This document shows, in pieces, positions 28,276 to 36,169 of a stretch of 64,000 nucleotides of DNA (position 1 is the first letter of the stretch; each line of letters opens with the position of its first letter). The stretch covers positions 58,062 to 122,061 of the forward strand of contig JAQBVN010000006.1 in the NCBI GenBank assembly GCA_027622975.1, read 5' to 3'. Position numbers and translations under genes: made by a program. The notes under the pieces were generated by a model. That model was not told the DNA's origin and searched no databases. It worked only from the letters and a program-made list of their open reading frames with translations. The DNA comes from Bacteroidota bacterium. Its GTDB lineage: Bacteria > Bacteroidota > Bacteroidia > Flavobacteriales_D > Sanyastnellaceae.

Positions 28276-29808
28276 TCAAAGTTCGCGCATTCTTCCTTCC
28301 GATTGCGCGTTGCTCAGCACAACATGTTTGGCCAAAATTCGACGCCCCTCCCTTCGGGCGTCCTCTCGCTTGCGAAACGCCCAAAGTCGCTCCCTGGCGG
28401 CACGGGCGGATTCCTCCAAGTCCAACATCGGCTCGGGATAACCTTGGGTGGTCCAGCCGCCCAGGGCAGCCTCCAAAGGCGGTGCGGTCCAGGGTGCATG
28501 GATCCATTCCTGCGGCACCAAAGCCAACTCAGGCACCCAGCGGCGAATGAACGTTCCCTCGGGGTCGTGCTCTTGACCCTGTTTGACCGGATTGTAAATC
28601 CGAACCGTGTTGATCCCCGTCACCCCGGCCTGCATTTGAAACTGCGGAAAGTGAATGCCCGGCTCGAAATCGAGAAAACAACGCGCCAAATGATGAACTC
28701 CATCCTGCCAAGCATGATTCATGTGATGCGTCAAAAAACTCACCACCATGGCACGCATCCTGAAATTCAAATACCCCGTTTCACGGACGCACCGCATGCA
28801 GGCATCCACAAGAGGAATTCCCGTGGTTCCCTCCTCCCAACGAGTCACCCAGTCCTCGCGTCTCACGACCGGCAAGTGGTCGTAGGCACGATTCAGGTTG
28901 CGCCATTCCATGGGGTGTTCAGACTCGAATTTTTGGATGAAATGGCAATGCCACCTGAGCCGACTCCCAAACGCATGGTGGTTCCGCCCCGTTCCCGCCT
29001 CTCGTTCCAAAGCTTGGTATACTTGACGCACGCTCAAGGCACCCCAAGCGAGATATGCTGAAAGTCGGCTGCAGCTCTTCCGGCTCCCTTCTGGCTTGCT
29101 GATGTTTCGCTGGTACGTTTGGATGCGCCCGCCTTTCAAAAAGCTGCGGAGGTAGGCATGTCCCGCGCGTTCTCCTCCCGGCTGACAGGGCCCGGTTCCT
29201 TTCACGTCGCGGGAATGACTGACCTCGGGTGGAGCTTCACACCTCCATGCTCTCGGCCAGGACACGACCACACCGCGTGATCCTGATGCGCGCCATGCAT
29301 GGAGGTCTGGATGAATCTGCGGCTGCCCCATGTTGGAATGCCACGCTTCCACCCAGCCCTTCCGAGACTGGCGGCACCTCTGAACGCCGAGCTGCGGGGT
29401 TTCATGCCAGGGAATTCCCTGGGATTGACACCAAGCGGTCACGGCTTTGTCCCGTTCAAACGTCCATGCCACACCCGTTTCTTCATGCGAGTGAATTGCC
29501 GCTACGCCGTGCTCCTCATGAAACCAACTGAGAATCTCCAACACCTCACCCCTGACACAATGCACCTCCACACCCCACTGCTCTTGGCGGAGAATCTCAC
29601 CCATATCTTGAAGGCATTCCCATTGAAACTGCACGTGCCTGCTCGATGTCGTTTGGTGGGCCAACAATCCGTGTTCAAAGACGTACAACAGCAGCACTTG
29701 TCCGCCTTGGCGCCCTGCCTCGGCCAAAGCCCTTGCCAACGGGGCATGATCTCGCGTCCGCAGATCGCGTTTGAACCAAACCACTTGCACCCCGCGTTTG
29801 GCCAACAT
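28276..29808 (-). CDS. Divergent cryptochrome/photolyase family protein
   Basis: 510 aa. The N-terminal Rossmann antenna domain starts [16 protein letters not shown]. The C-terminal FAD domain has [28 protein letters not shown] sequence and [21 protein letters not shown]. Where E. coli photolyase has NGGWQWAAS, this protein reads FPQFQMQAG by eye alignment, so the Trp equivalents of W382 (electron transfer) and W384 (lesion contact) are Phe and Met. It may be a sensor or use another electron route. It lies 4 bases after the flavin reductase gene. Confidence 0.88.
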   Translation of the reverse strand: MLAKRGVQVVWFKRDLRTRDHAPLARALAEAGRQGGQVLLLYVFEHGLLAHQTTSSRHVQFQWECLQDMGEILRQEQWGVEVHCVRGEVLEILSWFHEEHGVAAIHSHEETGVAWTFERDKAVTAWCQSQGIPWHETPQLGVQRCRQSRKGWVEAWHSNMGQPQIHPDLHAWRASGSRGVVVSWPRAWRCEAPPEVSHSRDVKGTGPCQPGGERAGHAYLRSFLKGGRIQTYQRNISKPEGSRKSCSRLSAYLAWGALSVRQVYQALEREAGTGRNHHAFGSRLRWHCHFIQKFESEHPMEWRNLNRAYDHLPVVRREDWVTRWEEGTTGIPLVDACMRCVRETGYLNFRMRAMVVSFLTHHMNHAWQDGVHHLARCFLDFEPGIHFPQFQMQAGVTGINTVRIYNPVKQGQEHDPEGTFIRRWVPELALVPQEWIHAPWTAPPLEAALGGWTTQGYPEPMLDLEESARAARERLWAFRKREDARREGRRILAKHVVLSNAQSEGRMREL

Positions 29809-29812
29809 CCAA

Positions 29813-30493
29813 TCAATCTTGCCAGCCCTTCATCACATCTTCGAGCACCTCCACTCGCTTCCCCACCTTGGCGTAGGACAACCTCCCCAAACCTCGGGTC
29901 TGATGGTAGCCGTCGAGGCCACTGATCGCCACGGTACCCGCCCTCTCGATGTCGAGGTAGCCGTCTTGAGACACGACGTTTTTGTCGACTTCCACCCACG
30001 CCAAGTCCAGCACGACGAACCTGCATCCGTTGGGCAATTCCAATTCCGAATGCCACGTCAAGCCCATCCTCACACGGGCTTCCTCGACCCCTGGCGCCAG
30101 CCACCCCTGCTCGGTTCTCACGTTGCACGGAGTCAAGCCCGTTGCTTCAAATTCACTCGCACTTGCAGGGTACCGTGCACTGCACTGGTGGGCTTCGGCA
30201 ATCCACGAGGCACCGATGTGGTTGAACGTGCATTGACGGGTCGTCAGCAAATTTTTGTACGTGTGCGCGTCCTCGCCCGGAGGCCTCAACACCATGCCCA
30301 ACTGGGCCGGGCTCGACCCCAGGTGCACCACCGAACTCACCACGCTCAGGTTGAACACCCCTTTCAAGTCGGATGTTCCCACAAGCGTAGCGCTTTTGAA
30401 TCCGCTGAGGCTGTTCACTGCACGCGCGCGCCGTCTCGACGGCCAGCCATCCAACTCCTCACGGGTCCACCGCACCAATTCTGATTCTGTCAT
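29813..30493 (-). CDS. Flavin reductase-like (FMN-binding split barrel) protein
   Basis: 226 aa. The central part ([20 protein letters not shown], then [15 protein letters not shown] and [15 protein letters not shown]) matches the flavin reductase-like domain that binds FMN and uses NAD(P)H or exchanges flavin. ATGA overlap with the SDR gene, 4 bases before the cryptochrome gene. The context suggests it supplies reduced flavin for, or reactivates, the FAD of the photolyases; this is inference. The ATG at 30493 is fixed by the overlap. Confidence 0.82.
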   Translation of the reverse strand: MTESELVRWTREELDGWPSRRRARAVNSLSGFKSATLVGTSDLKGVFNLSVVSSVVHLGSSPAQLGMVLRPPGEDAHTYKNLLTTRQCTFNHIGASWIAEAHQCSARYPASASEFEATGLTPCNVRTEQGWLAPGVEEARVRMGLTWHSELELPNGCRFVVLDLAWVEVDKNVVSQDGYLDIERAGTVAISGLDGYHQTRGLGRLSYAKVGKRVEVLEDVMKGWQD

Positions 30494-31203
30494 CGCACCC
30501 CGCCCATCCCCGCATCCACGTGAAGCACCTGTCCGGTGATCCCCGCCGCGTGTTCTGAGACCAAATAGGCGGCTGCCGAAGCCACCTCCTCGGCCGTCAG
30601 CACCTTGTTCAAAGGATGACGTTCCGCCGCGGCCTCTCGCTTGGCGTCGCTGCCCAGCAAGCTCGCCGCCAAGCTCGTGTCCGTTAAGCTCGGCGCCACC
30701 GCATTGACGCGCACCTCCGGCGCCCATTCCGCCGCCAAGCTCCGCACCAGCCCTTCCACCGCGCCTTTCGCTGCGGCAATGCTCGCGTGGTACGCCATGC
30801 CCGTCTGCACGGCCACCGTACTGAACAGCACCACCCCGGGCTTCGCTCCATTGGCAGCCCCCGCTTGAAGCAGCTTGTGGTTGGCTTGAAGGGTTTGGAC
30901 TGCGCCAAGAACGTTGACCTCAAAATCCTCCAAGAACTGCTCCCGCTTCAAACCTCGCAACGGCTTCAACTTGATGGTCCCGGGGCAGTACACCAAACCG
31001 TCCAACGCGTCCACAAACCCCGACAAATCGCACGGGTGCGCCACTGCGTCAAAGACCAAGCTCTGGTAGTTGGGGTGCTCCCCGCCGACGCGTTGAACGC
31101 CGGTCCGTGACACGCCGACGACGCGAACACCTTGATCCAGCAACTGTTCACGAAGCGCCGCGCCGATGCCTCGGCTGTCTCCAACGACGGCAACCGTCCT
31201 CAT
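30490..31203 (-). CDS. Short-chain dehydrogenase/reductase, atypical
   Basis: 237 aa. The cofactor loop is VVGDSRGIGAAL, the mid motif is VYCPGT where NNAG is usual, and the end reads GQVLHVDAGMGG. The segment YHASIAAAKGAVEGL keeps the Lys, but position -4 is Ile. The Tyr sits 8 residues before the Lys, so the standard YxxxK catalytic pair is absent. It may use a different acid or be non-catalytic. ATGA overlaps at both ends place it second in the operon, after DUF6435. Confidence 0.85.
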   Translation of the reverse strand: MRTVAVVGDSRGIGAALREQLLDQGVRVVGVSRTGVQRVGGEHPNYQSLVFDAVAHPCDLSGFVDALDGLVYCPGTIKLKPLRGLKREQFLEDFEVNVLGAVQTLQANHKLLQAGAANGAKPGVVLFSTVAVQTGMAYHASIAAAKGAVEGLVRSLAAEWAPEVRVNAVAPSLTDTSLAASLLGSDAKREAAAERHPLNKVLTAEEVASAAAYLVSEHAAGITGQVLHVDAGMGGVR

Positions 31204-31373
31204 GACGCGGCGTTTTGGAGTTCCACAATCCGATCTTCCAATTCCGCCGCTTCCGCCACCAAGGCATCCGATTTGGCACGATCCACTGTACTCATCTTGT
31301 GGGCACGAGCCAACAGGGACGCATGCTCCTTGCGGAGCTTCTCCAACGGGTCTTTCTTCAAGAATCCAAACAT
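31200..31373 (-). CDS. DUF6435 (Lacal_2735 family) small protein
   Basis: 57 aa beginning MFGFLKKDPLEKLRKEHASL, the fixed opening of this Bacteroidota and proteobacterial family, followed by a short helical hairpin. The function is unknown. The frame continues 7 codons upstream, but homology begins at 31373. It overlaps the SDR start by 4 bases, so it is probably the first gene of the photolyase operon. valS ends 50 bases upstream on the same strand, and no convincing -7 box is visible between them. Confidence 0.85.
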   Translation of the reverse strand: MFGFLKKDPLEKLRKEHASLLARAHKMSTVDRAKSDALVAEAAELEDRIVELQNAAS

Positions 31374-31423
31374 GCCCTCACAACACCCAAGCACGGCCCC
31401 GTGTTCGCGGACATGCTCAGAAA

Positions 31424-34054
31424 TCAGGAGAGATCCGCGAGCTTCTCTTCGAGCACCGCAATCTTGGCCAACGCGTCGGCCTCCTTCTTGCGCTCGTTCT
31501 CGACCACTTGTTCGGGCGCACCGCTGACGAACTTCTCGTTGGAGAGCTTGCCTCGGACGCTTCTCAGGAAACCTTGCTGGTACTCGAGGTCCTTTTGGAC
31601 TTTGGCGCGCTCGGCGTCGATGTCAAACCCGTCGCCAAACGGCACCGAGAACCGGTGTGTGCCCAACACAAAACCAAACGCCCCCTTCACCTTTTCCGTC
31701 ACGTGCTCCACCCCGCTCAGGTTGGTGAGGTGCGCAATCCACGCTTCGAGATGAACGGGATAGCCGTCTCCCGCTTGAACTTTCAACTCAAGCTTTTCCT
31801 TGTTGGCGATGCCGTTGTCGTTTCGGATGTTCCGGATTCCCGTCACGATTTCCTTGGCCAACTCGATTTGGTCGAGCAAATCCCGGTCAAAAGCACTTCG
31901 CTCAGGCCAACTCGCCACGCACAAATCGTCCTCAAAGCCCTTCCGCTCGCTGGTCCAATGCCAAACCTCCTCCGTCAAAAACGGCATGAACGGGTGCAGC
32001 AACTTCAGCATGCGCTCAAAGAGCACCAGCGTTGCCTTCTTGGTCGCGCCGTCGATCGGCTCGCCGAACGGCGGCTTGATGGACTCCAAGTACCAGCTGC
32101 AGTATTCTTCCCACACCAAACGGTAGGTCGTCATCAACGCCTCACTCAATCTGAAACCGGCGAACTGCGCGTCGAGCTCTTCCATCGCCTGCTGGCTGCG
32201 AGCTTCCATCCATGCCACGGCGGTCGCAGCCGCTTCCGGTTGAGCCTTCGCTTCGTCGACCTCCCACCCCTGAACGAGGCGGGACGCGTTCCAAATCTTG
32301 TTGGCGAAGTTTCGGCCTTGCTCGCAGAGCTTGTCGTCGAACGGCAGGTCGTTCCCGGCTGGAGAGGTCAACAACATTCCCACACGTACCCCGTCGGCGC
32401 CGTACTCCTTCATCAGGTCAATGGGGTCGGGGCTGTTGCCCAAACTCTTGGACATTTTCCGTCCCTTCTTGTCCCGCACAATGCCTGTGTAGTACACGTT
32501 TTTGAACGGCGCCTCACCCCGAAAGTGGTAGCCGCTGATGATCATACGCGCCACCCAGAAGAACATGATCTCGGGGGCCGTCACGAGGTCGTTTGTGGGG
32601 TAGTAATAGGCCACTTCGTCCTCCTTGTGCAGTCCGTCAAAGACTTGTATGGGCCAAATCCACGAGCTGAACCACGTGTCCATCACGTCTTCGTCTTGAC
32701 GAAGGTCGTCCATGGTCAGTCCGGCGTTGCCCGTCTTGGCGCGCGCTTGCTCCAACGCTTCCGCCTCGGTTCGCGCAACCACGTATTCGTCTTCGCCCAC
32801 GCCGTAGAACCACGCCGGAATCTGATGTCCCCACCAAAGTTGGCGGCTGATGCACCAATCCTTGACGTTTTCCATCCAGTGGCGGTAGCTGTTTTTGAAT
32901 TTGGGGGGATGGAACTGCACGGTGTCGTTCATCACCGCCTCCAACGCCGGCTTCGACAGTTCCTCCATCGCCAGGAACCACTGCAAGGACAGGCGAGGCT
33001 CAATGACCGCGTTGGTGCGTTCGCTTCGGCCCACCTTGTTGGTGTAATCCTCCACCTTGACCAAGTTGCCCAAACGCTCAAGCTCCTCCGGAAACTTTTT
33101 CCGGCATTCGAACCGGTCCATTCCTTCGTACGACCCCGCCTCGGCCGACATCGTTCCGTCGGCGTTGATTGTGTCAATGGTCGGGAGTCCGTGTTTCTGT
33201 CCGAGTTCGTAGTCGTTCATGTCGTGGGCGGGCGTCACCTTCAAACACCCCGTTCCAAACTCCAAGTCAATGTAGTCGTCCGCAATGATGGGCACTTCGC
33301 GGTTCACCACCGGAACGACGGCCTTCTTCCCCACCAAGTCCTTGTAGCGTTCGTCGTCGGGGTGCACGCAAATCGCTGTGTCTCCCATGATGGTCTCAGG
33401 GCGCGTTGTCGCCACCGTGATCCAGCGATCTTCCTCTCCGAGGACTGCATAGCGTACATAGTACAGTTTGCCATGCTCTTCGGTGTGAATGACCTCTTCG
33501 TCGCTCAACGCAGTCAGGGCAACAGGGTCCCAATTCACCATGCGAACACCGCGGTAGATCAGCCCCTTCTCGTGAAACTCCACGAACGTGTCAATCACCC
33601 CCTTGTAATACCCCTCATCCATGGTGAAGCGCGTTCGGTTCCAATCGCAACTCGCTCCGAGCTTTTTAAGTTGCTCAAGGATGATGCCGCCATGCTCGTG
33701 CGTCCACTCCCAAGCGTGTCCTAAAAATTCGTCCCGCGACAAGTCCGACTTCTTGATGCCCTTGTCGCGCAGGCGACGCACCACCTTCGCCTCCGTTGCA
33801 ATGGAGGCGTGATCGGTGCCCGGAACCCAACAGGCGTTTTTCCCCTGCATGCGAGCACGACGCACCAACACGTCCTGGATGGTGTTGTTGAGCATGTGCC
33901 CCATGTGAAGCACCCCCGTCACGTTGGGCGGCGGAATCACCACGGTGTATGGCTCCCGGTCGTCGGGTGTGGAGTGAAAGTGACCGGCCTCCAACCAATG
34001 GGCGTACCATTTGTCTTCGGTCAAGGAGGGATCGTACTGCGCTGGGATGTTCAT
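31424..34054 (-). CDS. valS: Valyl-tRNA synthetase
   Basis: 876 aa class I aminoacyl-tRNA synthetase. The HIGH-like motif is PPNVTGVLHMGHML, the KMSKS loop is GRKMSKSLGNSPDP, the editing domain has TTRPETIMGDTAICVHP, and a C-terminal coiled coil is present. Length is normal. The start at 34054 gives MNIPAQYDPSLTEDKWY. A TATTTTTG box lies 30 bases upstream. The oppositely placed 3' region carries no other gene; the photolyase operon follows on the same strand after 50 bases. Confidence 0.97.
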   Translation of the reverse strand: MNIPAQYDPSLTEDKWYAHWLEAGHFHSTPDDREPYTVVIPPPNVTGVLHMGHMLNNTIQDVLVRRARMQGKNACWVPGTDHASIATEAKVVRRLRDKGIKKSDLSRDEFLGHAWEWTHEHGGIILEQLKKLGASCDWNRTRFTMDEGYYKGVIDTFVEFHEKGLIYRGVRMVNWDPVALTALSDEEVIHTEEHGKLYYVRYAVLGEEDRWITVATTRPETIMGDTAICVHPDDERYKDLVGKKAVVPVVNREVPIIADDYIDLEFGTGCLKVTPAHDMNDYELGQKHGLPTIDTINADGTMSAEAGSYEGMDRFECRKKFPEELERLGNLVKVEDYTNKVGRSERTNAVIEPRLSLQWFLAMEELSKPALEAVMNDTVQFHPPKFKNSYRHWMENVKDWCISRQLWWGHQIPAWFYGVGEDEYVVARTEAEALEQARAKTGNAGLTMDDLRQDEDVMDTWFSSWIWPIQVFDGLHKEDEVAYYYPTNDLVTAPEIMFFWVARMIISGYHFRGEAPFKNVYYTGIVRDKKGRKMSKSLGNSPDPIDLMKEYGADGVRVGMLLTSPAGNDLPFDDKLCEQGRNFANKIWNASRLVQGWEVDEAKAQPEAAATAVAWMEARSQQAMEELDAQFAGFRLSEALMTTYRLVWEEYCSWYLESIKPPFGEPIDGATKKATLVLFERMLKLLHPFMPFLTEEVWHWTSERKGFEDDLCVASWPERSAFDRDLLDQIELAKEIVTGIRNIRNDNGIANKEKLELKVQAGDGYPVHLEAWIAHLTNLSGVEHVTEKVKGAFGFVLGTHRFSVPFGDGFDIDAERAKVQKDLEYQQGFLRSVRGKLSNEKFVSGAPEQVVENERKKEADALAKIAVLEEKLADLS

Positions 34055-34084
34055 GATTGAGTCGTCCGGGGTCGAGATGGAGCA

Positions 34085-34092
34085 CAAAAATA
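34085..34092 (-). promoter_or_regulatory. -7 box TATTTTTG for valS
   Basis: Perfect TAnnTTTG element just downstream of the terminator of the preceding gene. Confidence 0.55.
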
Positions 34093-34106
34093 CCCGCATT
34101 CAACAA

Positions 34107-34132
34107 CAAAGCCACCCCGAGAGGTGGCTTTG
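34107..34132 (-). terminator. Terminator after the DUF1573 gene
   Basis: CAAAGCCACC (34107-34116) pairs perfectly with GGTGGCTTTG (34123-34132) around a 6-base loop, a T-containing tail following on the minus strand. Confidence 0.8.
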
Positions 34133-34158
34133 GTTGAATTCCAATAGAGGACTGTTCC

Positions 34159-34620
34159 TTATTGCTTTCCTGTTGTCGGAGCACCTGCTGCGGGCTGCTT
34201 CACAGGAACTCCGCCGCTGTTGCCAAGGTCAGAAGCTTCCACCTTGCCCTTGATGCGAATCACTTTCGTGGGTTCGTTGGAGGCATTGGAAGTGATGGTC
34301 ACAGACTTGTTGATGGGACCAATTCGCTTCGTGTCGTACTTCACCGTGATGGCCGACGTCGCTCCGGGAGCAATGGGGGCCTTCTCGCACTGAGGCACCG
34401 TGCAGCCGCAAGAACCCTTGCATTGCGAAATGATCAAAGGCTCTGTCCCGCTGTTGGTGACAATGAATTCACACGTTCCATTGGCGCCTTGCTGAATGGT
34501 TCCGTAATCGTGTACATCCTTGTCGAGGCTAATGGATGCACCAGAAGTCACAACCTCCTGGGCTGTTGTGGTTCCAACGATGCCCAAAATCAGGGCGCAC
34601 ATGGCAAAAAACTGCTTCAT
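34159..34620 (-). CDS. DUF1573 exported protein
   Basis: 153 aa with a signal peptide (MKQFFAMCALILGIVGTTTAQ). A single DUF1573 immunoglobulin-like domain follows: DVHDYGTIQQGANGTCEFIVTNSG begins it, then SCGCTVPQCEKAPIAPG, the conserved Cys cluster. Such proteins are periplasmic or surface-located and of unknown role. The ATG at 34620 follows a TATCTTCA box by 26 bases. Single gene with its own terminator. Confidence 0.88.
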   Translation of the reverse strand: MKQFFAMCALILGIVGTTTAQEVVTSGASISLDKDVHDYGTIQQGANGTCEFIVTNSGTEPLIISQCKGSCGCTVPQCEKAPIAPGATSAITVKYDTKRIGPINKSVTITSNASNEPTKVIRIKGKVEASDLGNSGGVPVKQPAAGAPTTGKQ

Positions 34621-34646
34621 GATGTTTTGAGTTGTTGTTTGGAGGA

Positions 34647-34654
34647 TGAAGATA
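34647..34654 (-). promoter_or_regulatory. -7 box TATCTTCA for the DUF1573 gene
   Basis: One base off TAnnTTTG/TAnnTTCG; the leader is about 20 bases and A-rich. The rest of 34655-34819 shows no gene. Confidence 0.4.
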
Positions 34655-34819
34655 AACAAGAAACAATATGCATCAAACGGCAAGTGTTCACCTTCACCCT
34701 TTGACTTCACAACTGTTGACATTGCAACGGACCAGAATCGTGCCAGTTTAGAGGGACATCCACATATGCTTCGAGCGCACGGAGAAGTGACCTATCGAGA
34801 CCGCGGTCGCACCCTTTGC

Positions 34820-35983
34820 TCAGTAGCAAATCACACCAAACAATGCCAAAAACGACAAAAGGTCGCTCGATGTCACGGCACCATCACCGTCCAAATCTCC
34901 AGGACAGGCCGTTCCCGAACCCGATCCTTCACATGTGCCATTGTCCGCATTTGCAGATGGATTGAAATTGGTGGCCGATGCATCTGTGCATCCGGGAATG
35001 ATGACCGTTTGACATGCCGCCAAAGTGCCAGCTGCGAAGGGGTCAAATTCAAGATACAAGGGACTGCTGCAACCCGCGCAAGCAGTGCATGATCCGAAGC
35101 AAGGAACTCCCAAGTCGACCACACCTCCGTAAAACTCGAGCAAACGGTTGGTTGTGAACTCGGCAGCGCAGGCATAGGGAATGTATTCTCCTGCGCTGAG
35201 GACATTGCCATTGACAAACTTGTACTCATAGTATCCTGGAACGAGTTCCAGGATCACTTCGTACACGTCGTAACTCAAGGGAACCATGGGAATCGACTGG
35301 GCACTCCATCCGTTGAAGCTCCCTGCGAGATGCACGCCCTCAGCGCTGACATCGACATTGGACATGTTCACCCTGAACGCAACATTGTAGGTGCATTCCA
35401 TGCTCACGTCGCATGTTCCAGTGTAATTGGCTGCGGTTGGATCGGCACATCCGATGTCAAAACTCTGTTGGAGTGCAGCCCAGAGATATTCGCCATTGGG
35501 TCCTACCGGGATGGGTGACACATACAAATCACCCTGTTGAATCATCAAGAAATCCTCGCCCAAGGCATTGACCGTGATGTCGGAACCGCAAATACCAAAC
35601 CCAACCGTGGATGCAAGGCCTGCCAATTCCGAAAGCAAACCGGTGGGGTCTTCAATGTCCACCATGCTCAAAGGGGCTGAGCCATCCCCCACCAAAATTC
35701 CCTGAATGCTCAAATTGGGATTCACACTGCCATTGGCCTCGCACGGGCCCGCCAGCGGTTCGTACACCGTCCCCGTGAGAAAAACTCCCACATGCCAAAT
35801 GTTTCCAGGTCCGACAGGTAGATCGGTGTCAAACAAATAATTGCAAGACCCATCGTCCGTGATGGCTGAAGCGTCAAAATTGCAGGCCAGCGCGTCCGTG
35901 CATCCCGATTGGGCATGGAGGGTAGGCATGGAAATCAAACCATAGAATGCCAAAAGCGCTGTGGTACTGAAGAAGTGTTTCAT
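34820..35983 (-). CDS. Secreted Cys-rich protein with CBM48-like and dockerin-like domains
   Basis: 387 aa. A signal peptide (ending LHAQ) is followed by one GCTD-ACNFDASA-DDGSC repeat. A unique globular region follows (about 50-190), then a CBM48/AMPK-beta-like fold (FRVNMSNVDVSAEGVHLAGS, then GYYEYKFVNGN) that in other proteins binds glucans. Next comes a second GCTD repeat and a terminal CPGDLDGDGAVTSSDLL segment ending FGVICY. Residues 50-330 are paralogous to the end of the next gene upstream. Start at 35983, 21 bases after a perfect TATCTTTG box. Confidence 0.82.
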   Translation of the reverse strand: MKHFFSTTALLAFYGLISMPTLHAQSGCTDALACNFDASAITDDGSCNYLFDTDLPVGPGNIWHVGVFLTGTVYEPLAGPCEANGSVNPNLSIQGILVGDGSAPLSMVDIEDPTGLLSELAGLASTVGFGICGSDITVNALGEDFLMIQQGDLYVSPIPVGPNGEYLWAALQQSFDIGCADPTAANYTGTCDVSMECTYNVAFRVNMSNVDVSAEGVHLAGSFNGWSAQSIPMVPLSYDVYEVILELVPGYYEYKFVNGNVLSAGEYIPYACAAEFTTNRLLEFYGGVVDLGVPCFGSCTACAGCSSPLYLEFDPFAAGTLAACQTVIIPGCTDASATNFNPSANADNGTCEGSGSGTACPGDLDGDGAVTSSDLLSFLALFGVICY

Positions 35984-36004
35984 CTGATTAAAGTGTTGGT
36001 GACA

Positions 36005-36012
36005 CAAAGATA
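36005..36012 (-). promoter_or_regulatory. -7 box TATCTTTG for the Cys-rich secreted protein
   Basis: Perfect TAnnTTTG match in a short AT-rich patch (36008-36035), with 21 bases to the ATG. Confidence 0.55.
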
Positions 36013-36118
36013 TAATTATTATACATAATTTCAAAATGAATGTGGACATCGTTGATGATTGGGCCAACATTCGGGCCATTCCGGGTCAATCTGTCCAAGT
36101 TGGGCATGCGCCAAACAA

Positions 36119-36144
36119 AAGGGCCGCCCCTGAGGGCGGCCCTT
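36119..36144 (-). terminator. Terminator after the esterase-like secreted gene
   Basis: An 11-bp perfect stem AAGGGCCGCCC (36119-36129) / GGGCGGCCCTT (36134-36144) with loop CTGA; a short T-containing tail follows on the minus strand. Confidence 0.75.
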
Positions 36145-36169
36145 GTCAATCAATATCGAAGTTCCTCGC

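Noticed and set aside
31166..33724. 852-codon open frame on the plus strand across valS
   Set aside because: Antisense to a fully conserved valyl-tRNA synthetase; its translation is His/Arg/Val-rich without motifs. It reflects GC-rich third positions.
34820..34960. Cellulosome dockerin
   Set aside because: The EF-hand-like loops resemble dockerins, but no cohesin or scaffoldin appears, and the flanking terminal Cys suggests a different module.
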